DNA of 64,000 nt from Adhaeribacter pallidiroseus. Lineage in GTDB: Bacteria; Bacteroidota; Bacteroidia; Cytophagales; Hymenobacteraceae. Positions 1 to 8,845 of the stretch are shown here, piece by piece. Where the stretch lies: the NCBI RefSeq assembly GCF_003340495.1, contig NZ_QASA01000001.1, positions 1,178,001-1,242,000 of the forward strand, in the 5' to 3' direction. Position 1 is the stretch's first letter, and each line of letters opens with the position of its first letter. Made by a program: the position numbers and the translations under genes. The notes under the pieces were generated by a model, which saw only the letters and a program-made list of their open reading frames with translations, was not told the DNA's origin and did not search any database.

Positions 1-803
1 TTAGTAGGAATATCACTACTACTAACACCAAACGGTGGATTAGCTAAAACTATATCTACTTTTTCATCTTCCTCAACCTGCCCCTTCTTTCTTTTTAAGC
101 TATCTGTTACCTCTATATCAGGAGTTTCCTTTAAGTCTCCAATTCCATGAAGGAAAAGATTCATTAAACATAACCGAGCTGTAGATTTTTCTATCTCCCA
201 ACCATGAAAGGTTTTAAATTTTAAGAAGCTTGACTCTTCAATTGTTGAAATAAAAGGCTTCAAGTATTGTAAAGCACCAAGAAAAAAGCCCCCTGTACCA
301 CATGATGGGTCTGCAATGGTTTCTTTGGGTTTTGGTTGAATACAATCAACCATAGCTCTAATTACAGGACGTGGTGTGAAATATTGACCTGCACCGCTAC
401 TTTCTGCATTCTTTTGAAGTAGAGATTCATAAATTTCTCCTTTGATATCTAATTCTTGGTTAGTCCAATTTTCTGAATCAATTAAATTTACTAATTTACT
501 TAATTTAGATGAGTCATGAATTTTATTCTTTGCACCTGCAAAAATTTTCCCTAACATGCCTCCACCTTGAGAAAGGGAATAAAGAATATCTTCGTAAAAG
601 CCTCCTATTTCAATTTTACTTCTGTCTTTTAGGGAAGCCCAGTTGCAATCTTCTGGTAAATTATATTTGTCAGATTTTTCATCTGCCATTTTTAGAAATA
701 GAAGATAAGTTAATTGTTCTAAGTATTCAGTATAACTTAAACCATCATCTCTTAAAGTATCACAAAATTTCCAGATTTTATCTATTAAAATATTGGTTGT
801 CAT
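1..803 (-). CDS. hsdM: Type I restriction-modification methyltransferase subunit HsdM (3' end outside window)
   Basis: This gene encodes the N6-adenine DNA methyltransferase subunit of a type I restriction-modification system, which protects host DNA with HsdS and forms the restriction complex with HsdR. I translated the minus strand from the ATG at 803-801. About 267 residues are visible before the window edge. The N-terminal helical HsdM domain opens with MTTNILIDKIWKF. An SAM-binding motif ADPSCGTGGFF follows, and then the catalytic NPPF motif just before the cut. It starts 2 bp after the stop of the ATPase-HNH gene, so it is the last visible gene of the minus-strand operon. The hsdR gene is not in the window and may lie beyond position 1. 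The family call is secure; whether the full gene is intact cannot be seen. Confidence 0.93.
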   Translation of the reverse strand, partial: MTTNILIDKIWKFCDTLRDDGLSYTEYLEQLTYLLFLKMADEKSDKYNLPEDCNWASLKDRSKIEIGGFYEDILYSLSQGGGMLGKIFAGAKNKIHDSSKLSKLVNLIDSENWTNQELDIKGEIYESLLQKNAESSGAGQYFTPRPVIRAMVDCIQPKPKETIADPSCGTGGFFLGALQYLKPFISTIEESSFLKFKTFHGWEIEKSTARLCLMNLFLHGIGDLKETPDIEVTDSLKRKKGQVEEDEKVDIVLANPPFGVSSSDIPT

Positions 804-805
804 TA

Positions 806-3337
806 TTATAAATTTAACAATTCGATTATTTCGCAGTATCCTTCACGCTTTCTATAGAGATTGAGACATGCCTTTGCTACAGAGGAGTAGTCAGCTTTAG
901 GGTTTATTCTCCTATTTATTGTTTCTGCACAAGTCTTTAATGCTAATTTTATTGCCTCTTCTGAATCTGATTGAGTATAATAAAGAAAAGCATCTTCAAT
1001 TACTCCGCTACATTCCGACCATACCTGTTGTCTTGCGGTTTCCAGTTGATCTAAATTTAGATGATATAAAATTATTGATGTTTCTACCCTCTTTTTATCA
1101 AAATCATTTTTTATAAGTGGATTAGCATATATAGTTCCTCCTTCATCAAAGGTTAATAAACCAACATCACTTGCAATAATTGGATCAAGAAGTAAAGGCT
1201 TTTCGCAAAAGGTTGAGCATTCATCTTCTGCAATTTTCCCATTATCTAAATCTAATGGAAATATATCCCCTTTCCCTTCAACTTCTGAATTCTCCTTTAA
1301 CCTATCTCTCCGCCTCTTATTAGCTAAGGCCCCAGATAACCTAAAATTTTTAAAATTATATGCTAACCACCAATACCCGTTATCTTTATTTATTATACTT
1401 TTTTCATCATCTTGTCTCGCCCTGTTTTTAGGTCTAAAATGATCAATCTCTAATTCACCATTCCCTATAGGAGCTTCAGAATACCAGCATTTATTGCCAT
1501 ATTCTTCCATCATTATTTTCTGTAAAATATTCCAATCTGAGTTTTTAGAGATATATTCCTTTTTTTCGGAAACAGATAAACTTTTAATATTTTCAAGGTG
1601 CTTTTTTTCTACATCCTCCCAATTTATATATTGTTCTCCTGTTTTTGGATCGTTAAACAACAGAGGTTCAAGATGTTTCTTACTAACATCTGTAAACTTT
1701 ATTTTTTTGATTTTTGATTTTATCCTCTCCAGATCAATATATCTCATTTGGATTACTTTTTTTATTTCATCTATAACTTCCTTTGCAATTCGATCTAGCT
1801 TTTCTTTCTCTTCTTTAGAAAAAGATCTATATGCAAATTCTTTGTGTTTGCTGGTTAATTTTAGAAATTGATTATAGCGGCTATCTGCTGTTATGTCATA
1901 AAATCCTATTTCGTCCAAATATTCTTTTAAAGCTTCAAATCTTTTTCTATCCTCTTTAGAAATGTCATTGGAAATCATTTTAGCCTGTAGATATCTTTTT
2001 TCATTTAGTTTGTCTTCAAGCTCCTTGTTCATTATTGAAGGCAGTCCAAATAAATCACTTGTTAATATTTTTTCAACACTCATTTCTTTTGGACTTATTG
2101 CAGGTTCCCGAACAACTGTTTTCCCTTGTTCAGAATCGTAATTGAAAATTCTCACTTGAGATTTGTCCATACTTCCAAAAAGTAGAGGATCATGAGTGCA
2201 GAAAATTATTTGAGTGTTTTCTGGGCGTTTAACTACTTTATCAAGGTAATCTAAATATTTCCATTTCCAATGCGGATTTAAATGAGTATCTGGCTCATCT
2301 AGAAGAATTAAGGATTCATCATCTTTTGTAAATTTTAATAAACCTAAAACAGTTAATAGTTGTTTTTCACCTTCACTCATTTCATTCATTGATAGTTCCC
2401 CATCAACATTTTCTTTGAGCACATTTATTTTTACATCTTGCATTAAATCTGATAAATGAAGACTTTCTAGTGCATTAAAGAGCCGTACTTTATCATCATC
2501 ATACTTATTCTTAATGAGTTCTTTAAATTTTTCTTTTGAATTTATAAACAGATATAGCCTGCTCTGCTTTTCAGTCTTTTTATAGTTAGTATGAACTCTC
2601 TCATAGGTTGCTATAGGAGCAAGACTAAAACCTAGAATATCTATCATTAAAGATTTAACAAGGCCTTTTGCGCCCCATAAGCTATCTACTTTATTTCCTT
2701 GTCTTGCCCATGAGGGCTCTTTCAAGATAAAAAGTGCCGAACCAAAATCATGAATTCTTAACTCATCTTTTAAAAAATCAATTGTTTCTTGCTCTCTTTC
2801 TCTAAACATGTAAAAGGCAATCAATGCAAAGCTGGCATGAATATTTTGAACAAGAAATATAGGTCTGATTTCATTAAAATTTTCTGGTTTCGCATCAGTT
2901 TTAATTATTTCTTGGTAGTATTTTTTTTCGTGTTCGGAGTAAAGTTCTTTGACTCTATCGCTAATACCAGAATAATAAAAGAAGATGTGCTTTGGTAGAT
3001 ATTCTGCCCTTTTATTAAAAAAAGTAGTTTTACTTTTTATTCTTTCTCCGTCTATTTTAAATACATAACCATTTCCCTTGGAGAACTCTGCTTCAATATT
3101 TTTATTTCTACAATTGTATTTTATATAATATTCGAGCGCCTCTTTCTTCTTACCAAACTGAGGCTCCCTTTTTAATTCCAAATCTCTAAAAATAATGATT
3201 AGTGCTTCCATGAAATTTGATTTTCCTGTAGCATTTAAGCCAACAAGAACCGTCTCCATTGCGTTGGAATCAAATTCTATTTCAAAATCGTCGAGATTCT
3301 TAAATTTACTTTTAATATGGACTTTGTCTATTCTCAT
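806..3337 (-). CDS. Fused ABC-type ATPase and HNH endonuclease, Septu-like (PtuA-PtuB fusion)
   Basis: This 843-aa protein joins two modules that are usually separate in Septu defence systems. The N-terminal half is an SMC/RecF-like ABC ATPase. Its Walker A is GLNATGKS (residues 33-40), its signature is MSEGEKQ, its Walker B is LILLDEPDTHLNP (D347, E348) and its H-loop is FCTHD. The C-terminal part, from about residue 600, is an HNH nuclease. It has a CWYSE segment, an IDHFRPKN core (D632-H633) and a downstream N/R-rich segment (WLAYNF...ANKRRRD). PtuA (ATPase) plus PtuB (HNH) in Septu and retron Ec78 have a similar combined length. The gene overlaps the 62-aa gene upstream by 4 bp and precedes hsdM, so it is translated with the restriction genes. 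An RloA-like or other hsd-linked ATPase is the alternative for the N-terminus, but the HNH tail favours PtuAB. The role as anti-phage effector is inferred. Confidence 0.85.
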   Translation of the reverse strand: MRIDKVHIKSKFKNLDDFEIEFDSNAMETVLVGLNATGKSNFMEALIIIFRDLELKREPQFGKKKEALEYYIKYNCRNKNIEAEFSKGNGYVFKIDGERIKSKTTFFNKRAEYLPKHIFFYYSGISDRVKELYSEHEKKYYQEIIKTDAKPENFNEIRPIFLVQNIHASFALIAFYMFREREQETIDFLKDELRIHDFGSALFILKEPSWARQGNKVDSLWGAKGLVKSLMIDILGFSLAPIATYERVHTNYKKTEKQSRLYLFINSKEKFKELIKNKYDDDKVRLFNALESLHLSDLMQDVKINVLKENVDGELSMNEMSEGEKQLLTVLGLLKFTKDDESLILLDEPDTHLNPHWKWKYLDYLDKVVKRPENTQIIFCTHDPLLFGSMDKSQVRIFNYDSEQGKTVVREPAISPKEMSVEKILTSDLFGLPSIMNKELEDKLNEKRYLQAKMISNDISKEDRKRFEALKEYLDEIGFYDITADSRYNQFLKLTSKHKEFAYRSFSKEEKEKLDRIAKEVIDEIKKVIQMRYIDLERIKSKIKKIKFTDVSKKHLEPLLFNDPKTGEQYINWEDVEKKHLENIKSLSVSEKKEYISKNSDWNILQKIMMEEYGNKCWYSEAPIGNGELEIDHFRPKNRARQDDEKSIINKDNGYWWLAYNFKNFRLSGALANKRRRDRLKENSEVEGKGDIFPLDLDNGKIAEDECSTFCEKPLLLDPIIASDVGLLTFDEGGTIYANPLIKNDFDKKRVETSIILYHLNLDQLETARQQVWSECSGVIEDAFLYYTQSDSEEAIKLALKTCAETINRRINPKADYSSVAKACLNLYRKREGYCEIIELLNL

Positions 3338-3522
3338 TTCTTGAGGGATAAAAAAGATTTGGTTCCTTCTTTTATTTCCGTTAAGTATTGATAAATATTT
3401 TTTAATTCAGAATAAAATCCTTCAATATCCTCACTATGAATGGAACTCTGCCAAAGTTCTTTTGCCTCAATTGGTTTTTCACTTTCCTTTAATATTTCGA
3501 GAACTGTTTTCTTTAATTTCAT
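3334..3522 (-). CDS. Small winged-helix-like protein, probable detached HsdS C-terminal module
   Basis: This 62-aa protein is predicted mostly alpha-helical and ends in a basic SLKK. Its pattern (VLEILKESEKPIEAKELWQ followed by DIEGFYSELK) looks like the small winged-helix module I recall at the C-terminus of some Bacteroidota HsdS subunits. It overlaps hsdS (ATGA, 4 bp) and the ATPase-HNH gene (ATGA, 4 bp), which implies coupled translation. I infer that it is a split-off part of HsdS, possibly linking the specificity subunit to the ATPase-HNH protein. That it is a real gene is supported by the two clean overlaps; its function is not established. Confidence 0.7.
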   Translation of the reverse strand: MKLKKTVLEILKESEKPIEAKELWQSSIHSEDIEGFYSELKNIYQYLTEIKEGTKSFLSLKK

Positions 3523-4934
3523 AAATTCTTCCTTTGTGGGCTTTGATTTTTTGCCTCATTTTTCGTTTTTAAATATTCACTCTTCTCAATCTTTATTTTT
3601 TGTATTAGAGTATTTGCAGATTCTTCTAATGGGTCTTGATTTACTAATTTTCCTTCAAAGGCTTTTTTGAGAGTTGTGTGTTTAAATAACTCAATATCTT
3701 TAAAACTTTTATTTATTATCGTTTCAAGATTCTCAATTAAAGTAAATCTTGTTTCTAGCATTTCAACTATTTTGGTTTGCTCTTCTTTATTGCATAGTGG
3801 AAATGAAAATCTTTTTATTTGAGTTAGAGTTAATGCCTCGCGCGTAGCTCCTGAATTTATTTGACTTATTTTTATTTGAGCATCAGGGGAATTTAAATAA
3901 AATGTTAAATATTTATAATCAGTAATATCAGAGTTTACCCTAATAATGCAGACATGTTGATTGATATTGCCAAGTATAAAGTCCTCCGGTATATATGCAC
4001 ATCTACCAATGGAAGCCCCAGTGATATTTAATAATATATCTCTTGGTTTTGTTTTAGTGCGTTTCATCTTTTCATTTATTTCTTCAGAGATATATACTAA
4101 GTCATTCTGTATAAATTTATTAACATGAACATTTTGACTTCTTATAAATGGAATACCCAATTCTGTATAAGTATTTTTGCCTCCTTTGGGGGTAGAACCT
4201 GAGCCAATAAATTCAGAAACATTTTCAATTGTTTCCAATTTCCAATTATTGGGGAGATTGTAATCTGAAAATTCTTCGAAATCAATCATTTCAGAAGTAT
4301 TCTCCTCCCTCCATTTTTCACTTAACTTCCCTGTAAATGTACTTTTAAGTATACTTTGTTTATAAATATCTAACTCATATTTCGCTTTTTGTAGATTTTT
4401 AGTAGCATGATCTATTTCACTAAAAAGTTCTTCTATTTTGATAATAATTCTACTTTGTTCTTTTAGTGGAGGTAATGGAAGTTTAATATTGTTAAGGTCT
4501 GTTACTTTCAGACCTTTTACTGTTGTACCACTTGCCCTTGAAATAAACTTTTGATCATTAGATTTAATTAAAAAATATACAAAAGATGGGATTATTCCTC
4601 CGAAAAGCTTTAGGATTTTTAAATCCTGATTAATAGTAATTTTTTCCTTTGCTATTGATACTTGGCCCGGAGCTATTCTTGTTACTAAAATTATGTCCCC
4701 AATACTTGCAAGATTTGTATTACTTTGATTCAATCCCTCATTTGTGATTTTATCAATTGTTTCTGTTAGAAATTGTGATTTGATATCTTTAACTGAGGCC
4801 CATTTAATATCTCCTCCCCAATACTTTGCGTGTTTTTTTGAAGGTGTTCCACCTCCAATGATTATAAATAACTCTGAAATATTTGACCATACCCAACCTT
4901 TAGGTAAATTATTTAATTGTTCCTTTTGCTCCAT
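3519..4934 (-). CDS. hsdS: Type I restriction-modification specificity subunit HsdS
   Basis: HsdS recognises the bipartite DNA target and directs HsdM and HsdR to it. The 471-aa protein has the usual two-fold layout. Target-recognition domain 1 begins LPKGWVWSNISELF with GGGTPSKK. A conserved helical spacer follows (LPPLKEQSRIIIKIEELF, then SILKSTFTGKLS). Domain 2 begins LPNNWKLETIENV with GSGSTPKGG, and a second helical repeat follows (EEQTKIVEMLETRF, then TLKKAFEGKLV). Both halves look intact, so the methylase should be active. The ATG overlaps the last base of the nucleotidyltransferase stop. The recognition sequence cannot be read from the protein alone. Confidence 0.95.
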   Translation of the reverse strand: MEQKEQLNNLPKGWVWSNISELFIIIGGGTPSKKHAKYWGGDIKWASVKDIKSQFLTETIDKITNEGLNQSNTNLASIGDIILVTRIAPGQVSIAKEKITINQDLKILKLFGGIIPSFVYFLIKSNDQKFISRASGTTVKGLKVTDLNNIKLPLPPLKEQSRIIIKIEELFSEIDHATKNLQKAKYELDIYKQSILKSTFTGKLSEKWREENTSEMIDFEEFSDYNLPNNWKLETIENVSEFIGSGSTPKGGKNTYTELGIPFIRSQNVHVNKFIQNDLVYISEEINEKMKRTKTKPRDILLNITGASIGRCAYIPEDFILGNINQHVCIIRVNSDITDYKYLTFYLNSPDAQIKISQINSGATREALTLTQIKRFSFPLCNKEEQTKIVEMLETRFTLIENLETIINKSFKDIELFKHTTLKKAFEGKLVNQDPLEESANTLIQKIKIEKSEYLKTKNEAKNQSPQRKNL

Positions 4935-5626
4935 TATTCAATTTCTGCAATACCCTGTATTAATTCTAAAATAATATCAGTTGCTTCTTCTCCTGTCCCA
5001 TACGGTAAAGCACTTTCAACTCCTTCTGTTAGGTTTTTATTATTTAATAAGCTTGTAAATTCTTCCTTTAGATACATTTTTACTGTGTTACTTGAATTGG
5101 TAATGTCTTCCAAAATATTTGGGCAGTTATCTAAAATATATATAATGTCTTCAAAATCATGGCTTTGTCTTAAATCTTTGCCACCTCTATTTTTATGTGC
5201 TTCTAGCTTTGCAGCTATATAATAGGCTGGAGAAAATACAAATATTTCTGTTTCATCCGGCAATGTTTTTACTATTTTAGTTTCAATTCCTTCTGGATAC
5301 CATTTGTTACTAAAACCTAATACTTTTTCGTCGGTGGGCATTACATCTACTATTATGCCCTTATAAACCCACCGGCAAATAGGGGCTCCCGGAGTGGTGT
5401 CGTTTGTGAATCCCTTTGCTCTTAAATTTTCTTCCAGTTGGGCATGAGCCGTTCTAGAACTTAATTCAATTACACAATCTACATCAATTGTGGGTCTTAT
5501 ATCAGATGCGGCTGGATTTTCAGCATATAGTTCAGCTACGGCGCCTCCTACAAAAACCATCTCATTTTTTAAATCTCCCAATCCATTAGCTACAGTTTGT
5601 ATCCATATAATATTGGTATCAGTCAT
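4934..5626 (-). CDS. Nucleotidyltransferase, AbiEii/MenA-like putative toxin
   Basis: This 230-aa protein has the minimal nucleotidyltransferase core: a VGGAVAELY glycine pair followed by an Asp-x-Asp motif in RPTIDVDCVIEL. A later segment reads SPAYYIAAKLEAHKNRGG with SHDFEDI. That order matches AbiEii-family enzymes, of which some (MenT) transfer nucleotides to tRNA 3' ends and act as toxins. It overlaps the winged-helix gene upstream by 8 bp and abuts hsdS, so it is co-transcribed with the restriction genes. The toxin role is inferred from family and pairing; a plain housekeeping nucleotidyltransferase is less likely in this setting. Confidence 0.8.
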   Translation of the reverse strand: MTDTNIIWIQTVANGLGDLKNEMVFVGGAVAELYAENPAASDIRPTIDVDCVIELSSRTAHAQLEENLRAKGFTNDTTPGAPICRWVYKGIIVDVMPTDEKVLGFSNKWYPEGIETKIVKTLPDETEIFVFSPAYYIAAKLEAHKNRGGKDLRQSHDFEDIIYILDNCPNILEDITNSSNTVKMYLKEEFTSLLNNKNLTEGVESALPYGTGEEATDIILELIQGIAEIE

Positions 5627-6140
5627 GTATCAATCGGCTCTTTAACTCTTCCATAGCAATTTTTATTTCTCTTACTCTACCCACCCGCAAAGTATCTACA
5701 ATAGTTAACAGTTCATAAAATAAGTCACCTTCCTTCACTACTTGAGGTAAGGTTTTATAAAGAGGTTCGATTGCTTGTCCACGCTGAGTACCTTTAGCAT
5801 AAGGCCAAACATAAATATCATTGCCGGCAGCAATATGTTCTTTTAAAGGCGATGCAGAATGTGCCGTAGGAACTCCTTTAACAACAGCACCAGGTTCGGC
5901 AGGGAATACATATTTTAATCCATATGTAACAAACTCATAAAAAGAATTAGTATTTACTTTTCTTTTTTTCGAATCAATAAGTCCGGCAATCCTACATCTG
6001 TTTAATGCTTCAGAAACTTCAGAAGGACTTATATAAATATCATGAGCTATATCAATATTCCTCCATTCTTTATTATTGAACGCTACTATCTTTAGTAGTA
6101 CTACAATATCCTGTGGACGCATGCCATTATGCTTCTTCAT
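5619..6140 (-). CDS. Winged-helix DNA-binding protein, putative antitoxin/regulator
   Basis: This 173-aa protein leads the minus-strand operon. Its N-terminal 60 residues look like a winged helix-turn-helix (RPQDIVVLLKIVAF, then YISPSEVSEALNRCRIAGLI). The rest is an uncharacterised alpha/beta part containing YVFPAEPG and YVWPYAKG. Pairing with a nucleotidyltransferase mirrors AbiEi-AbiEii antitoxin-toxin pairs, although the sequence is not clearly AbiEi. The ATG at 6140 is the only standard start: the frame stays open upstream to about 6265 but holds no ATG, GTG or TTG. A perfect palindrome lies 14 bp upstream of the start, so autoregulation is plausible. Confidence 0.75.
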   Translation of the reverse strand: MKKHNGMRPQDIVVLLKIVAFNNKEWRNIDIAHDIYISPSEVSEALNRCRIAGLIDSKKRKVNTNSFYEFVTYGLKYVFPAEPGAVVKGVPTAHSASPLKEHIAAGNDIYVWPYAKGTQRGQAIEPLYKTLPQVVKEGDLFYELLTIVDTLRVGRVREIKIAMEELKSRLIHD

Positions 6141-6153
6141 TATCTCTGTTCTT

Positions 6154-6172
6154 AATTCGCGAATCGCGAATT
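6154..6172. promoter_or_regulatory. Perfect 19-bp palindrome, candidate operator of the defence operon
   Basis: The sequence AATTCGCG-AAT-CGCGAATT has two 8-bp perfect inverted arms around a 3-bp centre. It sits 14 bp upstream of the ATG of the winged-helix gene, in an otherwise AT-rich stretch. This is a natural position for an autoregulatory operator bound by that protein. No binding evidence exists; the role is inferred from symmetry and position. Confidence 0.55.
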
Positions 6173-6400
6173 TAATATCATAATCTCTATTAACAATAGG
6201 CGTATTAACCTTATTTATAAGAAGCTCATAAAGTCTATCAGAATGACTATAAAGTTGGTTAGATTAACTTATATTAAGAGCATAATAAGCACATGCAGGA
6301 GTGGTAAGACCAATACTCTCAAGTATAATCATGTTAATATCATTAAAATCAGCAAAAATCTATAGATTTGACTATAATTAATATGTAAGCAATTTTCCCC

Positions 6401-8845
6401 TTGCCCTTCAACCCCTTCACCATCGACTTACTCGTTCGGGAAATAATCCCGAGCGTTAAAGAACTCCTCGCTGACCGCAACACGCTGATTGTACAAGCCC
6501 CGCCGGGAGCCGGTAAAAGTACCTTGTTGCCGCTGGCTTTGCTGGACGAACCCTGGCTGGCTAATCAGAAAATAATTATGCTGGAACCCCGGCGCTTAGC
6601 CGCCCGCACCATTGCCGAACGCATGGCCTTTTTGCTGGGCGAAGAAGTAGGGCAAACGGTGGGCTACCGCATCCGCTTCGAGAACCGTACTTCGGCGCAA
6701 ACCCGCATCGAGGTAGTAACCGAAGGCATTCTTACCCGTATGTTGCATTCGGATAATGCACTGGCCGGCGTAGGGTTGGTGATTTTTGATGAATTTCACG
6801 AGCGTAGCATCCACGCCGATGTCGCCATGGCCCTGAGCCGCGAAGCCCAGCGCACCAAACGGTCCGATTTGCGTTTGCTCGTGATGTCCGCCACCTTGGA
6901 TATGCCAACGCTGTCGGGTTTGCTCCAAGCCGAGGTGGTGCTGAGCCAGGGACGGCAATACCCGGTGGAAACTATTTACACCGGCGACCTGGATGAATCG
7001 CTGCTGCCCGACCTGACAGCCCGCACTGTGCAGCGCGCCCTTCGGGAACAAGCCGGCGACGTGCTGGTGTTTTTGCCCGGCGAAGGCGATATTAAAAAAG
7101 TAGAAGGCTTGCTGCGCCGTCAGGTTGCCCGCGAGATTGCGATTCATCCGTTGTTTGGCATGTTGCCGCCCCACAAGCAATACGCCGCCATTATGCCCGA
7201 CCGCAACGGTAGGCGCAAAATAGTGCTGGCCACGAGCATTGCCGAAACCAGCTTAACCATCGAGGGCGTGTCGGTGGTAGTGGATACCGGCTTTGGTAAA
7301 ACCAGTCGCTTTGATCCGAACTCCGGCTTGTCGCGCCTCGAAACCATCCGCATCAGCAAAGACGCCGCCGACCAACGCGCCGGTCGCGCCGGTCGCTTAG
7401 GTCCGGGGACCTGTTACCGCCTCTGGACCGAAGCGACTCACACCCGCCTGGCGCCGCACCGCACCCCCGAAATCCTGGAAGCCGATTTAGCTTCTTTGGT
7501 GCTGGATATGGCTTCGTGGGGTATTATGGATATCAACCAACTCACCTGGCTCAGTCCGCCGCCCAAAGCCGCCTTGCTGCAAGCCCAAGATACCCTGCAC
7601 CAGCTCAATGCCCTGGAACACGGCCGCATTACCGAACACGGTAAAAAAATGCACGCGCTGCCCACGCACCCGCGCCTGGCCCACATGCTGCTGGCTGCCG
7701 AAGAGTCCGGGCAACTAACTTTGGCAACTGATATTGCCGCCATCCTGGAAGAGCGCGACCCGCTGCCCCGCGAGGCCGGGATTGATATTAATTTAAGAAT
7801 TGAAGCCTTGCGCCGCTTCCGGAAAGAAAACGTGGGGGGCAAAGGTTTAAAGAAAATAGAGAAAATAGCCGCACAATACCGCCGGCTGTTCGAGATAGCG
7901 CCGGATAACGGTTCCGTCGATCCGTACGAAACCGGCGTGCAGTTGGCGCATTGCTACCCCGAGCGCATTGCCTGCGCCCGCCCCGGCAACAACGCGCAAT
8001 TCCAGTTAGCCAACGGCAAGTACGCCCAGGCCGGCCACCGCGACGACCTAGCCCACGATCCCTGGCTGGCCGTGGCGAACCTGGACGCCCGGCAAGGTTT
8101 GGGTAAGATCTTCCTGGCCTCGCCGCTGAACCCCAAAGATTTGGCCCCGCTCGTGAAAAAACAAGAAACCATTACTTGGGACCCCACCGACGGCGAACTC
8201 ACCGCTTCGATGGATTTGCGCATTGGCTCCATTGTGCTGCAACGCAAACCTTTACCTACCCCCGACGATAAACACCGCCCCGCCGCTATTTCGGAAGCGC
8301 TCAAACGCGAGGGTGAAGAGTTGTTAAACTTTTCGGAAGCTGTTACGCAATGGCAAAACCGGGTGTTGAGCTTACGGAAATGGCACCCCCAGGAAGCCTG
8401 GCCCGACGTGAGTACGCCCACTTTGCTGGCTACCAACTGGGAATGGCTGCGGCCAGCTTTACAAGCTATTGAAATGCCAGAAGATTTAGCTGCAATTGAT
8501 TTATTGCCGATATTGCAAGAATTTTTAGATGCAAATATGCAGGCGCGTTTAGAAATATTAGCCCCGGCCGAGTTTCCCTTACCCGATAATACTACTATGG
8601 AATTGCAATACTTCGGGAACGGCGCCCCGCCAGTGCTGGAAATTCGGTTGCAGGATGTATTGGACTGGGACGAGCAATCAGTAATAGATGCCGGAGAGAT
8701 GCCAGTAGAGTTGCACTTGCTTACGCCGGATTTAAAGCCACTGGCTAGGATTACAGATTTAAAACAATTTTGGCAGGAAGATTACCCATTATTAAGGCTT
8801 GATTTACGGAAGCAGTTTCCAAAGATAGTTTGGCCGGAGAAGTAG
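6401..8845 (+). CDS. hrpB: ATP-dependent RNA helicase HrpB
   Basis: HrpB is a DEAH-type superfamily 2 helicase; its cellular role in bacteria is poorly defined. The 814-aa product has Walker A APPGAGKST (33-41), the HrpB-typical DEFH box (D130-H133), the SAT motif in MSATLD, QRAGRAGR as motif VI, and the HrpB C-terminal domain (LAHCYPERIA and beyond). Length is normal for the family. The start is TTG at 6401, because an in-frame ATG at 6383 is followed at once by TAA. The first two thirds are visibly richer in GC than the defence block on its left and than the last part of the gene. It is transcribed divergently from the restriction operon. Confidence 0.95.
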   Translation: MPFNPFTIDLLVREIIPSVKELLADRNTLIVQAPPGAGKSTLLPLALLDEPWLANQKIIMLEPRRLAARTIAERMAFLLGEEVGQTVGYRIRFENRTSAQTRIEVVTEGILTRMLHSDNALAGVGLVIFDEFHERSIHADVAMALSREAQRTKRSDLRLLVMSATLDMPTLSGLLQAEVVLSQGRQYPVETIYTGDLDESLLPDLTARTVQRALREQAGDVLVFLPGEGDIKKVEGLLRRQVAREIAIHPLFGMLPPHKQYAAIMPDRNGRRKIVLATSIAETSLTIEGVSVVVDTGFGKTSRFDPNSGLSRLETIRISKDAADQRAGRAGRLGPGTCYRLWTEATHTRLAPHRTPEILEADLASLVLDMASWGIMDINQLTWLSPPPKAALLQAQDTLHQLNALEHGRITEHGKKMHALPTHPRLAHMLLAAEESGQLTLATDIAAILEERDPLPREAGIDINLRIEALRRFRKENVGGKGLKKIEKIAAQYRRLFEIAPDNGSVDPYETGVQLAHCYPERIACARPGNNAQFQLANGKYAQAGHRDDLAHDPWLAVANLDARQGLGKIFLASPLNPKDLAPLVKKQETITWDPTDGELTASMDLRIGSIVLQRKPLPTPDDKHRPAAISEALKREGEELLNFSEAVTQWQNRVLSLRKWHPQEAWPDVSTPTLLATNWEWLRPALQAIEMPEDLAAIDLLPILQEFLDANMQARLEILAPAEFPLPDNTTMELQYFGNGAPPVLEIRLQDVLDWDEQSVIDAGEMPVELHLLTPDLKPLARITDLKQFWQEDYPLLRLDLRKQFPKIVWPEK

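Noticed and set aside
6596-7842. Long minus-strand open frames inside hrpB (up to 194 aa)
   Set aside because: They are antisense shadows in GC-rich coding sequence; hrpB has all helicase motifs and the shadows have no recognisable domains.
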